Shown piece by piece: positions 1-8,667 of a DNA stretch of 64,000 bases; positions within the stretch are counted from its first letter, which is position 1, and each line of letters starts with the position of its first letter. The stretch is from Streptomyces lomondensis (GTDB taxonomy: Bacteria; Actinomycetota; Actinomycetes; Streptomycetales; Streptomycetaceae). The stretch is taken from assembly GCF_014651035.1 (NCBI RefSeq), contig NZ_BMWC01000005.1, positions 248,001 to 312,000 on the forward strand, in the 5' to 3' direction. The notes under the pieces are model-generated. The model was not told where the DNA came from. It searched no databases and saw nothing but the letters and a program-made list of their open reading frames with translations. The position numbers were made by a program, and so were the translations under genes.

Positions 1-1
1 C

Positions 2-316
2 GCCCGGACGGCCTCCGCCGCGCCCGCCGCCCGCACGGTCATCCCCCGCCGCGACGGTCTCGCCCCGCTCCCCCGCCGGGTGCCGCAGACCAGCCTGGTG
101 GAGGAGCTGCGCGAGGAGGCAGCGCCCGCCGGCGACGGCGGCTCCCTCGACGACTTCACCGCGGAAGCCGCCGCCTCGTCCCTGGCCGGCTTCCAGCGCG
201 GCACGCTCCGGGCCCGTGACGACGACGCCGAGCCGCCGCACGACCGGGAGACGGCCGCACCACCCCGGCCGGCCGCCGCCGATCCCGTCCCCTCGACTCC
301 GCCCGCCGACAGCTGA
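2..316 (+). CDS. cvnA: Conservon sensor histidine kinase, C-terminal tail (partial)
   Basis: Only the last roughly 105 codons lie in the window; the frame is open from base 2 to the TGA at 314-316. The visible part is the low-complexity cytoplasmic tail, rich in Pro, Ala and charged residues. It carries the stretch LPRRVPQTSLVEELREE, typical of the tail of nitrate/nitrite-sensor-domain histidine kinases (CvnA) in actinomycete conservons. Identity rests on this tail motif and on the three genes that follow in the order cvnB, cvnC, cvnD. No kinase or sensor domain is visible, so its ligand cannot be judged. Start 14 bases downstream of its stop is cvnB, implying one operon. Confidence 0.8.
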   Translation, partial: ARTASAAPAARTVIPRRDGLAPLPRRVPQTSLVEELREEAAPAGDGGSLDDFTAEAAASSLAGFQRGTLRARDDDAEPPHDRETAAPPRPAAADPVPSTPPADS

Positions 317-330
317 CGAAGGACACCGCA

Positions 331-762
331 ATGACACGCCCCATCCCCGCCACGCACACCCAGCTCGACCAGCTGCTGACCGGACTCGTGGAGCGGGTCG
401 CCGACGTGAACCAGGCCGTGGTGCTCTCCGAGGACGGCCTGGTGGTCAGCAAGTCCACCGGATTCCTGCGCGACGACGCCGAGCGGCTCGCGGCGACCGC
501 GTCCGGGCTGATGAGCCTCAGCAAGGGCGTCAGCATGGACTTCCGGGGCGGTCCGGTGCGCCAGGCGCTCATCGAGATGGCCAACAGCTACCTGATCCTT
601 ACCTCCGCAGGGCCGGGCGCCCACCTGGTCGTGCTGACCGGGCCGGGTGCGGACGTCGGTGTGGTGGCGTACCAGATGAACATGCTGGTGAAGAAGATCG
701 GCGAGCACCTCAGCGCGGCACCGCGGGGCATGGCCGGACCCGTCGCCGACCCAGGCGTGTGA
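331..762 (+). CDS. cvnB: Conservon roadblock/LC7-domain protein
   Basis: A 143-residue single-domain protein of the roadblock/LC7 (MglB-like) family. In conservons CvnB forms a membrane-associated complex with the kinase CvnA, CvnC and the small GTPase CvnD, probably modulating the GTPase. The domain fills most of the protein; recognisable stretches are the N-terminal helix QLDQLLTGLVERV, the AVVLSEDGLVV strand pair and the C-terminal helix with YQMNMLVKKIGEHL. ATG at 331 is preceded by GAAGGA seven bases upstream, which fixes the start. cvnC begins one base after its stop, so the two are translationally coupled. Confidence 0.92.
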   Translation: MTRPIPATHTQLDQLLTGLVERVADVNQAVVLSEDGLVVSKSTGFLRDDAERLAATASGLMSLSKGVSMDFRGGPVRQALIEMANSYLILTSAGPGAHLVVLTGPGADVGVVAYQMNMLVKKIGEHLSAAPRGMAGPVADPGV

Positions 763-763
763 G

Positions 764-1123
764 GTGGGCGGAGGCGATTCGGCGGGCCGGCTCGTACGGC
801 CGTTCGCACTGACCGGTGGCCGGACCCGGCCCAGCCGCGCCGACTTCACGCTCATCGCGACCGTGACCGCGGTCGATCCGCCGCCCGCCGCGGCGGCCCG
901 GCCGCAGCCCGAGCACACCCGGATCCTCCGGCTGTGCGCCGAGCCGGTCGCCGTGGCGGAGCTGGCCGCCCGGCTCGACCTTCCGGTGAGCGTGGTCGTC
1001 ATCCTGCTCTGCGATCTGCTGGAGGCGGGCCGGATCACCGTCCGCCCGCCGCGCCCCGTTTCCCGTACCACTCCCGACCTGGACCTGCTGCAGAAAGTGA
1101 GGGACGGCCTTGGCCGGCTCTGA
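764..1123 (+). CDS. cvnC: Conservon DUF742 protein
   Basis: A 119-residue DUF742 protein with GTG start one base past the cvnB stop. The N-terminal part contains the family stretch LVRPFALTGGRT. The C-terminal half looks like a winged-helix fold (ILRLCAEPVAVAELAARLDLPVSVVVILLCDLLEAGRI), which in this family probably mediates protein contact rather than DNA binding. CvnC is known to interact with CvnB and CvnD. The last 14 bases overlap the start of cvnD, a normal arrangement for conservons. Confidence 0.9.
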   Translation: MGGGDSAGRLVRPFALTGGRTRPSRADFTLIATVTAVDPPPAAAARPQPEHTRILRLCAEPVAVAELAARLDLPVSVVVILLCDLLEAGRITVRPPRPVSRTTPDLDLLQKVRDGLGRL

Positions 1124-1694
1124 CGTCGCCACCGACGCGTCCTCGGCACCCGACACGGTCAAGATCCTCATCGCCGGGGGCTTCGGCGTCGGCAAGACCA
1201 CCATGGTCGGGTCGGTCAGCGAGATCGTCCCGCTGCGCACCGAGGAACCCCTGACCATGGCCGGTCTGGGCGTCGACGACCTCGACGGCATCGAGGAGAA
1301 GCGGGCCACCACCGTGGCCCTGGACTTCGGCCGCATCACCATCAGCCAGGACCTGGTGCTGTACCTGTTCGGCACGCCGGGGCAGCAGCGGTTCTGGTTC
1401 ATGTGGAACGACCTGGCCCTCGGCGCGCTGGGCGCCGTGGTCCTGGTCGACGTCCGCAGACCCGAGTCGAGCTTCGCCGCGATCGACTTCTTCGAACGCC
1501 GGGGCATCCCCTTCGTGGTCGGGGTCAACGGCTTCTTCGGGGAGCACCCGTATCCGCCCGAGGACATCCGGGAGGCCCTGGCGGTCCCGGAGCACGTGCA
1601 GTTGCTGCTGTGCGACGCGCGGGACCGGGAGTCGTGCCGGGACGTGCTGATCGCCCTGATCGACCAGCTGATCGCGTCGGCGGTGCAGGCCTGA
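1110..1694 (+). CDS. cvnD: Conservon small GTPase-like ATP/GTP-binding protein
   Basis: A 194-residue P-loop protein. Walker A GGFGVGKT is at residues 23-30, a switch II-like TPGQQRFW near residue 90, and the base-recognition NKxD motif is replaced by a GVNGF stretch, as is usual for CvnD. It is the GTPase output of the conservon, analogous to eukaryotic G-protein signalling, acting at the inner face of the membrane. TTG at 1110 is taken as start because GAGGGA lies just upstream and the overlap with cvnC is conserved; no better ATG precedes the P-loop. No cytochrome P450 gene follows, unlike some conservons. The next gene is convergent only 10 bases away. Confidence 0.88.
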   Translation: MAGSDVATDASSAPDTVKILIAGGFGVGKTTMVGSVSEIVPLRTEEPLTMAGLGVDDLDGIEEKRATTVALDFGRITISQDLVLYLFGTPGQQRFWFMWNDLALGALGAVVLVDVRRPESSFAAIDFFERRGIPFVVGVNGFFGEHPYPPEDIREALAVPEHVQLLLCDARDRESCRDVLIALIDQLIASAVQA

Positions 1695-1704
1695 ACCAGG
1701 GGTG

Positions 1705-2622
1705 TCAGCGCGGGTTGTGCGCCTCCCCGGGCCACGCGGTGTACGGCACCGGGCGGCCCGTGAACGCGTCCAGGACGACGCGGTCGCCGACCGGCCGGTC
1801 CAGCTTCACCGTGACCCTCTTGCCGCGCAGTTCAGTGGTGCAGGGGCCCTCCTTGACCCCCGTCACGGCGGCGGACAGCACCACGCTGCCCTTGGTCTCC
1901 AGCGCCTCCACGACGGGGCCGTCGTCGCAGGCTCCGTGGTGGGCCATCACGGTGACGGACCGGCTGTTCCCCTCGATCCCCGTCAGGCCGCCGAGGGGCG
2001 CCAGCACATCGGAGGGGACGTTCTGCCCGAGCGGCCGGATCGGCGGCCTGGGGAGCTTGGACGGGCTCACCGCGGCGTGTTTGAGCGGGCTGTCGTAGCC
2101 CTCCAGCGTGAACAGCCAGGCGGGGACGGTCGCCGGGCCGCGGCTGGTGGCCACGGTCATCTCGCCGGGCTTCGCCCCGGTCACGGTCAGGCGCGGTCCG
2201 GGGCTGTCGGCGGTGTCCAGGGCCTTGTAGGCCTGCTCGGCGTCCATCAGCGGCGCCTTGAGGGAGCCCCCGCTGGGCCAGGTCACCCGTCCGCTCCCGC
2301 CCGGCGCGGCGGGGAGCTTGCCCCGCAGGTCGAAGTTCCCGATCTCGTAGGCGCGCCGGTCGGCGTCGTCGCGCAGGAGGCCGGTCCCGGGGAGTTGGAC
2401 GACCGGCCCCATGGGGTGGTAGCCCGCGCGCCACTGCGCGGCCGCCCGGGAGCCGTCCCAGGCTTCGGCGACCTGCTGGGCCCGGTTCTCGGAGCGCGGG
2501 CGCGGAGCGGGTTCGGTGCCGCCGGCCTCCGTACTGCCGCACCCCGCGGCGGCTCCGGCTCCGGCGGCGGACAGGGCGAGGACGAGGAGCAGACGGGCCG
2601 TGCGGGTCATGTCGGTACGCAT
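1705..2622 (-). CDS. Secreted lipoprotein of unknown function
   Basis: A 305-residue predicted lipoprotein. The signal peptide (MRTDMTRTARLLLVLALSAAG) ends in a lipobox AAGC, with Cys near residue 28, so the mature protein is anchored to the outer face of the membrane. The rest has no motif I recognise; it contains tryptophans and paired cysteines (GACDDGP and PCTTEL) that could form a disulfide outside the cell. ATG at 2622 has GGGAG upstream; a longer frame exists but lacks a good ribosome site. It lies downstream of the betaine-type transporter on the same strand, 126 bases after the binding-protein stop, so co-transcription is possible but unproven. Family unknown. Confidence 0.7.
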   Translation of the reverse strand: MRTDMTRTARLLLVLALSAAGAGAAAGCGSTEAGGTEPAPRPRSENRAQQVAEAWDGSRAAAQWRAGYHPMGPVVQLPGTGLLRDDADRRAYEIGNFDLRGKLPAAPGGSGRVTWPSGGSLKAPLMDAEQAYKALDTADSPGPRLTVTGAKPGEMTVATSRGPATVPAWLFTLEGYDSPLKHAAVSPSKLPRPPIRPLGQNVPSDVLAPLGGLTGIEGNSRSVTVMAHHGACDDGPVVEALETKGSVVLSAAVTGVKEGPCTTELRGKRVTVKLDRPVGDRVVLDAFTGRPVPYTAWPGEAHNPR

Positions 2623-2747
2623 GACGCTCCCAGGGGTTTCGCGGTGACCGGGGATGGTTCCGTCCCTGTGACGCCCCACCCCCGGCCCGCGTTCGGTCCC
2701 CTGCGGATCCGGCCAGGCCCGTTACCGCATCGTGACGGGCCGCCGGG

Positions 2748-3704
2748 TCAGTCCAGACCCGCCGACTTCAGCCACGCCTTCGCCACGTCCAGCGGGTCCT
2801 TCTTCTCCAGCTGCACCTGCGCGTCCAGCTCCAGGAGCGTCTTGGTGTCGAGCTTGGCGGAGACGGCGTTGAGCGCGTCGACGCCCTTCTGGGGGAGGCC
2901 GCTCTTGTGGACCAGCGGGGTCACGTTCGCGAAGCCGAAGAGGTTCTCCGGGTCCTTCAGGACGACGAACTTCTCCTTCACGATGGTCGGGTCCGTGGTG
3001 AAGATGTCCGCGGCCTGCACGGTGTTCCGGGTCAGCGCCGCCTGGGTCAGCGGGCCGCCCGCGTCGAGCGCCTTGAAGGACTTGAACTCCAGCCCGTACA
3101 CGGACTTCAGGCCCTCCAGGCCCTGGTGCCGGGTCTGGAACTCGGGCGAACCGCCGATCACCAGGTCCGGAGCGGCGTCCTTGAGATCGGCGAGGGTGGA
3201 GGAGGACGTCAGCTTGTACTTCTTCGCCGTCTGGGCGTTGACCGTGACCGAGTCCTTGTCCTCGGCGGGCGAGGACTGGAGGATCGTCAGCTTCTTGTCG
3301 AGCTTGGCCTTGACGGCCTCGTTCACCGCCTCGGCGGACTTCTGCTCGGCCTTGGGGTCCAGGTAGGCCAGCAGCGAGCCGTTGTACTCGGGCAGCACGG
3401 TGACGGAGCCGTTCTTCATCAGGCCGTACGTCGTCTCGCGGCTGCCGATGTTGTGCTTGTACGTGACCTTGACGCCCTTGGCCTTGAGGGCCTCGCCGTA
3501 GATGTCGGCGAGCAGGGTGCTCTCGGCGAAGTTGTTGGAGCCGACGACGACGGTGCCGTCCTGCGCCTTCTCGCCCGCCAGGGGGTTGTCGGAGGTGTCG
3601 CCGGACGAACAGCCCGCGAGCAGCGCCGCGGCGGCGGTGAGCGCGACGGCCGCCGCGCCGGTGTGCCTCGTCCTGGACCAGCTGCTCTTCGCGGTAGAAG
3701 TCAT
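2748..3704 (-). CDS. Glycine betaine/choline-type ABC transporter substrate-binding lipoprotein
   Basis: A 318-residue OpuAC-type binding protein. Signal peptide and lipobox LLAGC place it outside the membrane, with mature Cys near residue 33. The body shows family landmarks VVVGSNNFAESTLLADIYGEALKAKG and EYNGSLLAYLD, matching osmoprotectant (quaternary amine) binding proteins of the OpuC/OsmF class. I start it at the ATG at 3704 because GGA lies seven bases upstream and the signal peptide then has normal length; an in-frame upstream start at 3755 would add 17 residues. It is the last gene of the ATPase-permease-permease-binding-protein operon, 77 bases after the second permease. Substrate is likely glycine betaine, choline or carnitine. 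Confidence 0.88.
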   Translation of the reverse strand: MTSTAKSSWSRTRHTGAAAVALTAAAALLAGCSSGDTSDNPLAGEKAQDGTVVVGSNNFAESTLLADIYGEALKAKGVKVTYKHNIGSRETTYGLMKNGSVTVLPEYNGSLLAYLDPKAEQKSAEAVNEAVKAKLDKKLTILQSSPAEDKDSVTVNAQTAKKYKLTSSSTLADLKDAAPDLVIGGSPEFQTRHQGLEGLKSVYGLEFKSFKALDAGGPLTQAALTRNTVQAADIFTTDPTIVKEKFVVLKDPENLFGFANVTPLVHKSGLPQKGVDALNAVSAKLDTKTLLELDAQVQLEKKDPLDVAKAWLKSAGLD

Positions 3705-3781
3705 CCAACGATCCAATCCAGCCGCTTTACGGTCAGTCAAGAGCAGCCTGGTCACGGTTTCTTACGGACACTCTTCGGACA

Positions 3782-4447
3782 TCAGCGCCTGCGCACCCCG
3801 GGCGACACGGCCAGGCGGCCCGCCGCCCAGAACACCGCCAGCGTGACGAGCGCGAGGACGGCGACCAGGGTGGCGCCGCCGACGACCTTCTCGTAGTCGC
3901 GCTGGTAGAGCCCGTCGACGATGTACCGGCCGAGGCCGCCGAGGCTGACGTAGGCGGCGATGGTGGCCGTCGACACGATCTGGATGGCCGCGGAGCGCAA
4001 GCCGCTCAGGATCAGGGGCAGGGCGACGGGCAGTTCGACCTGGAAGAGGATCCGCGACTCCCGCATGCCCATGCCGCGGGCGGCGTCCACCGGGGACGGG
4101 TCGACGGAGCGGACCGCCTCGTAGGTGGTCACCAGGATCGGCGGGACGGCGAGGATGACCAGCGGGATCATCACGGGCAGCAGGCCGAAGCCCATCATGA
4201 TGACGATCAGCACCAGCAGGCCGAAGCTGGGCAGCGCGCGGGCGGCGGTGGCGATGAAGGCGAGGGCGTTGCCGCCCCGCCCGGTGTGCCCGGTCAGCAG
4301 GCCGACGGGCAGGCCGATCGCGGCGGCGAGGGCCAGGGCCAGCAGCGAGTACTGGACGTGTTCCAGGAGGCGTTGCGGGATGCCGTCGTAGCCGTGCCAG
4401 TGGGCGCTGTCGCTGAAGAAGGCGCTGACGAAGTTCAGTACGTTCAC
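3782..4447 (-). CDS. Osmoprotectant ABC transporter permease (OpuCB/CD type)
   Basis: A 221-residue integral membrane protein with about five to six hydrophobic segments and the BPD_transp_1 coupling loop (EAVRSVDPSPVDAARGMGMRESRILFQVELPVALPLI split around the EAA motif). It forms the transmembrane channel of the quaternary-amine importer together with the other permease. GTG at 4447 overlaps the stop of the upstream permease as GTGA, so translation is coupled. The binding protein gene follows. Confidence 0.9.
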   Translation of the reverse strand: MNVLNFVSAFFSDSAHWHGYDGIPQRLLEHVQYSLLALALAAAIGLPVGLLTGHTGRGGNALAFIATAARALPSFGLLVLIVIMMGFGLLPVMIPLVILAVPPILVTTYEAVRSVDPSPVDAARGMGMRESRILFQVELPVALPLILSGLRSAAIQIVSTATIAAYVSLGGLGRYIVDGLYQRDYEKVVGGATLVAVLALVTLAVFWAAGRLAVSPGVRRR

Positions 4448-5160
4448 CGGATCACGTCCTGCGGTACGGGCCGCTGCCGCCGCCCGCCGGTCTTCGGGCG
4501 GCTGCGGGCGCCGTTCGGCATCCAGGGGGTGAGCACGACGCGGAGCAGCACGAGCAGGGCGTCGCACAGGATCGCCAGGACGGCCGTCGTGACCACGGAG
4601 TTCACGGCCAGCTCGGGCCGGTCGTACTTCTGCGCGGCGGCGAGCAGGTTGCCGAGCGCGCCCTGGTTGCCGATCAGGGCGCCGAGGCTGACCAGGGAGA
4701 TGCTGGAGGCGGTGGCGACCCTGAGCCCGGCGAGGATGGCGGGCACGGCGATCGGCAACTGCACCTGGAGGTAGCGGCGTACGGGCCCGAAGCCCATGGC
4801 GGTGGCGGCGGCCAGGGTCTCCTGCGGCACGGACCGCACGCCGTCGACGATGGCCGGGACGAGCACCACGAGGCTGTAGACGGCCAGCGGGATCATCACG
4901 GTCAGCTCGGTTTGGCCGGTGTAGTCGATGAGGACGACGAAGAAGGCCAGCGAGGGGACGGCGTAGAGGATGGTGGTGGCGCCGAGCACGGGCGGGTACA
5001 GCCAGCGGAAGCGGACGCACAGCTGGGCGAGGGGCAGCGCGAGCAGCAGCCCGGCCAGGACCGGCAGCAGGGCCTCGCGCAGATGCAGCCCGATCAGGCC
5101 GAGCCAGCTGTGCTGGAGGTCGCTCGGGATGTCGAAGAAACCGTCGAGGAAGCCGTTCAC
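4444..5160 (-). CDS. Osmoprotectant ABC transporter permease (OpuCB/CD type)
   Basis: A 238-residue permease paralogous to the next gene. The EAA-type cytoplasmic loop reads VPQETLAAATAMGFGPVRRYLQVQLP split over residues 120-150, with five to six predicted membrane helices around it. A basic C-terminal tail (RSRPKTGGRRQR) extends into the cytoplasm. GTG at 5160 overlaps the ATPase stop as GTGA, and its own stop overlaps the next permease the same way, showing a strictly coupled trio. The pair of short permeases plus one ATPase is the OpuC/ProU-like layout of a heteromeric osmoprotectant importer. Confidence 0.9.
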   Translation of the reverse strand: MNGFLDGFFDIPSDLQHSWLGLIGLHLREALLPVLAGLLLALPLAQLCVRFRWLYPPVLGATTILYAVPSLAFFVVLIDYTGQTELTVMIPLAVYSLVVLVPAIVDGVRSVPQETLAAATAMGFGPVRRYLQVQLPIAVPAILAGLRVATASSISLVSLGALIGNQGALGNLLAAAQKYDRPELAVNSVVTTAVLAILCDALLVLLRVVLTPWMPNGARSRPKTGGRRQRPVPQDVIR

Positions 5161-6281
5161 GAGGAGACCTTGGCCTCGTCGGCGCGGTCGGCGGCGTGGG
5201 CGCTGCGGATCGCCTCCCCGATGGTCTGCTGCGAGACCACCCCGGTCACCCGTCCGCCGGCGTCCACGGCGACGGCCCAGCCGGTCGGGGAGAGCACGGC
5301 GCAGTCGAGGGCGGCCCGCAGCGAGTCGGTGCCGGGCACGAACGGCCGTCCATGCGGGAGGAGTTCGGCGGGCCGGATGTCCCCGGCCGTCAGGTCGCCC
5401 GGGGCGCCCCAGCCGAGCGGGCGGCCGTCCGCGTCGGTCACCAGGAGGTGGTCCGCGCCGGGGGCGGCGATCTGCTCGGCGGTGGCGTCGAGCGGGATCA
5501 CCGGTCCCGTGGTCAACTCCAGTCGCGCGGACGGGAAGAACGACAGCCTGCGGATGCCTCGGTCGGCGCCGAGGAAGTCCTCGACGAAGGCGTCGGCGGG
5601 GTCGGACAGCAGCTCGGCGGGCGGGGCGTACTGGGCGAGGCGGCCGCCGGTGCGCATCACGGCGACCATCGTGCCGAGCTTGATCGCCTCGTCGATGTCG
5701 TGGGTGACGAAGACGATGGTCTTGCCCAACTCGTCCTGGATGCGGAGCAGTTCGTCCTGGAGCCCCTTGCGGACCACCGGGTCGACGGCCGAGAACGGCT
5801 CGTCCATGAGCAGCACCGGCGGGTCGGCGGCGAGCGCCCGGGCCACGCCGACGCGCTGCTGCTGGCCGCCGGAGAGCTGGTACGGGTACCGCTTGGCGAG
5901 CGCGGCGTCGAGGCCGACGCGCTCCATCAGCTCGGCCGCCCGGGCGCGGGCCTTCTGCTTGCCCCAGCCGAGCATGCGGGGCACGGTGGCGATGTTGTCG
6001 ACGATCGTGCGGTGCTGGAAGAGACCGGCGTTCTGGATGACGTAACCCATGGACCGGCGCAGGGTGGTGACGGGCTGTCGCTGGATGTCCTCGCCGTCGA
6101 GGAGGATCGTTCCCTCGGTCGGTTCGACCATCCGGTTGATCATCCGCAGCGTGGTCGTCTTGCCGCAGCCCGAGGGTCCGACGAGGACGGTGATCGAGCC
6201 GTCGGGTATCTCCAGGGAGAGCCGGTCGACCGCCACCGTGCCGTCCGGGTACCGCTTGGTGACTGATTCCATCCGTATCAA
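5157..6281 (-). CDS. Osmoprotectant ABC transporter ATP-binding protein (ProV/OpuCA type)
   Basis: A 374-residue ATPase. Walker A GPSGCGKTT is at residues 35-43, Q-loop follows, ABC signature LSGGQQQRVGVARALA and Walker B VLLMDEPFSAVD are clear. The C-terminal third (from about residue 260) matches the CBS-pair regulatory region of OpuA/OpuC ATPases, which sense ionic strength or nucleotides. First gene of the operon. I chose TTG at 6281 because homologues begin MIRxExVTKRYPDG and AAGGA lies ten bases upstream; ATG at 6272 would remove three residues. The promoter must lie in 6282-6362, upstream of which the histidine kinase gene ends. Confidence 0.9.
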   Translation of the reverse strand: MIRMESVTKRYPDGTVAVDRLSLEIPDGSITVLVGPSGCGKTTTLRMINRMVEPTEGTILLDGEDIQRQPVTTLRRSMGYVIQNAGLFQHRTIVDNIATVPRMLGWGKQKARARAAELMERVGLDAALAKRYPYQLSGGQQQRVGVARALAADPPVLLMDEPFSAVDPVVRKGLQDELLRIQDELGKTIVFVTHDIDEAIKLGTMVAVMRTGGRLAQYAPPAELLSDPADAFVEDFLGADRGIRRLSFFPSARLELTTGPVIPLDATAEQIAAPGADHLLVTDADGRPLGWGAPGDLTAGDIRPAELLPHGRPFVPGTDSLRAALDCAVLSPTGWAVAVDAGGRVTGVVSQQTIGEAIRSAHAADRADEAKVSS

Positions 6282-6362
6282 GACGCCGGAGTCCTTCGGG
6301 TTGGCGGAGACTTTTGGCCATGGTCGTACGGGCTGTCGCCGGTCGAGTCTAGAGGGCCCAAG

Positions 6363-7820
6363 TCACCGGCCCGAAGGGCCCGCACCGTTCCAGGGCAGGC
6401 ACACGGTGAACACCGTCGAGCCCGGCTCGCTGCTCAGCTCGATCCGGCCGCCGTGGGCGCGGACGAGGGACTGGGCGACCGCGAGGCCCAGTCCGCTGCC
6501 GCCGCGGTCGCGGCTGCGGGCCTTGTCGACGCGGTAGAAGCGGTCGAAGACGCGGTCCCGGTCGTCGGGCGGGATGCCCGGCCCGGTGTCGGTGACCCGC
6601 ACCTCGGCCCAGCCGGGCGCGACGCCCACCTCCACGGACACCTTCGTCCCGGCGGGGGTGTGCACGGCGGCGTTGGTCAGGAGGTTGTCGACGACCTGCC
6701 GGATGCGCAGCGGGTCCATCCGCAGCATCACGGGACGCGGGCCCGCCGGCACGGTCAGGGGATGGTCGGGGCGTCCGGCACGGAAGGCGTCCGCGGCCTG
6801 GCACACCAGCTCCACCAGGTCGGCGTCCTGGAGCCGCAGCGGCGTCTCCACCTCGGCGGCGTCCAGCCGGGCGAGCAGCAGCAGGTCGTCCAGGAGCACG
6901 CCCATCCGGGCGGCCTCGGCGCGCAGCCGGGCCAGGTGCCGTTCGCGTTCCTCGGGGGCGTTGGCGGCGGCGTACTGGAAGAGGTCCGCGTAGCCGCGCA
7001 CCGACATCAGCGGGGTGCGCAGTTCGTGGGAGGCGTCCGCGACGAACCGGCGCAGCCGCTGCTCGGCCTCCGCGCGCACGGCGAGGGAGTCGTCGATGTG
7101 CTCCAGCATCGTGTTGAAGGCGGTGCGCAGCTCGTCCACCTCGGGCCCGCCGTCGCGGCCGTCGGCGCGCAGCGGCAGCCGGGCCGCCGACTCGGTCAGG
7201 TCGTGCGAGGCGATGCCGTGGGCGGTGGTCGCCATGTCGCTGAGCGGCTTCAGGCCGCGGCGCAGCATCCGGCGGCCGAAGACCACCAGGGCGAGCAGGG
7301 CGAGCGCGAAGGTGACGACCTGGATGGTGATCAGCTGCCCGACCGTGTCCTGGATCTCGTCCATGGGCGCGGCGCTGACCAGGACCACCCCGGGCTTGAC
7401 CTCGCAGGCGCGCAGCCGGTAGGTGCCCGCGCCCCTGAGGTACTCGGTGCGCAGCAGCTCCGTGTGCGCGGCGGTCTGCGCGGAGGCCAGGGCGGTGAGG
7501 TCGTCGACGTCCTTCGGCAGGTCCGCCGGGTCCTCGGGCCGGCGCAGCTCGGGCCCGCCGTCCTTCACGTCGTACACGGCGTAGTACCAGCTGTAGTACT
7601 TCTTGCCCGTGAGGGTGCCGTAGTCCGCGATGCTCTTGGACTGGGCGATCTGGGCCTGCGCCAGCTGGGTGTCGAGCTGGGCCGACAGGTAGTCCCGCAT
7701 GTACGTGGTCAGAGCCGTGCCGACGACGGCGAACACGACCAGGGACAGGGCGCCGAGGCCCAGGGCCAGCCGGGTGCCCAGGCGCATCCCGCGGTAGGCC
7801 CGCCGCAGCCGGGCGATCAC
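6363..7820 (-). CDS. Two-component sensor histidine kinase
   Basis: A 485-residue classical kinase. TM1 (residues about 15-37), an extracellular sensor loop of roughly 150 residues, TM2 (LITIQVVTFALALLALVVFG), HAMP, HisKA with phospho-acceptor in ADASHELRTPL, and HATPase_c with N box NLLTNAAVHT and G box DTGPGIPP. GTG at 7820 overlaps the regulator stop as GTGA, so kinase and regulator are translated together. The sensor loop has no named domain that I recognise; it contains a Tyr/Trp-rich patch (KKYYSWYYAVYDV). Target is probably the divergent redox operon starting at 8668. Confidence 0.92.
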   Translation of the reverse strand: MIARLRRAYRGMRLGTRLALGLGALSLVVFAVVGTALTTYMRDYLSAQLDTQLAQAQIAQSKSIADYGTLTGKKYYSWYYAVYDVKDGGPELRRPEDPADLPKDVDDLTALASAQTAAHTELLRTEYLRGAGTYRLRACEVKPGVVLVSAAPMDEIQDTVGQLITIQVVTFALALLALVVFGRRMLRRGLKPLSDMATTAHGIASHDLTESAARLPLRADGRDGGPEVDELRTAFNTMLEHIDDSLAVRAEAEQRLRRFVADASHELRTPLMSVRGYADLFQYAAANAPEERERHLARLRAEAARMGVLLDDLLLLARLDAAEVETPLRLQDADLVELVCQAADAFRAGRPDHPLTVPAGPRPVMLRMDPLRIRQVVDNLLTNAAVHTPAGTKVSVEVGVAPGWAEVRVTDTGPGIPPDDRDRVFDRFYRVDKARSRDRGGSGLGLAVAQSLVRAHGGRIELSSEPGSTVFTVCLPWNGAGPSGR

Positions 7821-8533
7821 TCGGAAGCCTGTCGCAGCACGTACCCGAATCCGCGCACGGTGTGGATCAGCGGGGCGGCGCCGTCGTCGGTCTCGTCGAG
7901 CTTGCGGCGCAGCCGGCTGACGACCAGCTCGACGACGTTGGAGCGGCCGCCGAAGCCGTACTCCCACACGTGGTCGAGGATCTGTGCCTTGGTGAGCACG
8001 GTGGGCGACTTGCGCATCAGGTAGCGCAGCACCTCGTACTCGGTCGGGGTCAGCGACAGCAGCTTGTCGCCGCGCCGCACCTCGCGGGTGTCCTCGTCCA
8101 TCGTCAGGTCGCCGACCTGGAGCACGGACCGCTGGAAGGCCGGTCCCGCGCTGCGCCGCAGCACGGTCCGCAGCCGCGCCATCAGCTCCTCCACGGCGAA
8201 CGGCTTGACCAGGTAGTCGTCGCCGCCCCGGGTGAGGCCGGCGACCCGGTCGGCGACGCCGTCGCGGGCGGTGAGGAACACCACGGGCACCATCGTGCCG
8301 GAGGCGCGCAGCCGGTCCAGGACGCCGAAGCCGTCCACGCCGGGCAGCATCAGGTCGAGCACCACGATGTCCGGGTGGAACTCGGCGGCCCGCTGCAGCG
8401 CGTCCTCGCCGGTGTACGCCGTGACCGCCTCCCAGCCCTCGTAGCGGGCGACGGTCGCGACGAGATCGGCGATGGGCGGGTCGTCGTCGACGACGAGAAG
8501 TCGTACTTTTTCCACGACCTCATAGTGCGGCAC
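7817..8533 (-). CDS. OmpR/PhoB-family response regulator
   Basis: A 238-residue regulator with receiver domain (acidic pocket DDD near the N terminus, phospho-acceptor Asp in VVLDLMLPG, Lys in LVKPF) and a C-terminal winged helix (LTPTEYEVLRYLM, VVSRLRRKLD, RGFGYVL). Start is uncertain: GTG at 8533 gives MPHYEVVEKVRLL; GTG at 8515 would give MEKVRLLVVDD but has GAGG only two bases away. It is cotranscribed with its kinase and faces the ferric-reductase operon. Its likely binding site is the pair of eight-base direct repeats at 8599-8617, with the 11-base period typical of this family. Confidence 0.92.
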   Translation of the reverse strand: MPHYEVVEKVRLLVVDDDPPIADLVATVARYEGWEAVTAYTGEDALQRAAEFHPDIVVLDLMLPGVDGFGVLDRLRASGTMVPVVFLTARDGVADRVAGLTRGGDDYLVKPFAVEELMARLRTVLRRSAGPAFQRSVLQVGDLTMDEDTREVRRGDKLLSLTPTEYEVLRYLMRKSPTVLTKAQILDHVWEYGFGGRSNVVELVVSRLRRKLDETDDGAAPLIHTVRGFGYVLRQASE

Positions 8534-8598
8534 GGCTGACGTGCCGCCATAGCCGCCCGGCCTCCCGCCGCGGGATCGATAAAAACTTGAAAGTTGAG

Positions 8599-8617
8599 CG
8601 ACAGCTTTCCGACAGCT
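8599..8617 (+). promoter_or_regulatory. Direct repeat CGACAGCT x2, 11-base period; probable response-regulator site
   Basis: CGACAGCT at 8599-8606 and again at 8610-8617, separated by TTC. Direct half-sites one helical turn apart are the usual operator for OmpR/PhoB regulators. The site lies between the response regulator gene (start 8533) and the reductase operon (start 8668), so it could serve both. That the adjacent regulator binds here is inference. Confidence 0.55.
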
Positions 8618-8667
8618 CCCCCGCGACAAGCTCGGTATCCCAGGATCCGATCAAGGAGCTGCCGACC

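Noticed and set aside
1..1694. Complete conservon including a cytochrome P450
   Set aside because: The 5' part is outside the window, and the gene after cvnD is a convergent lipoprotein, not a P450.
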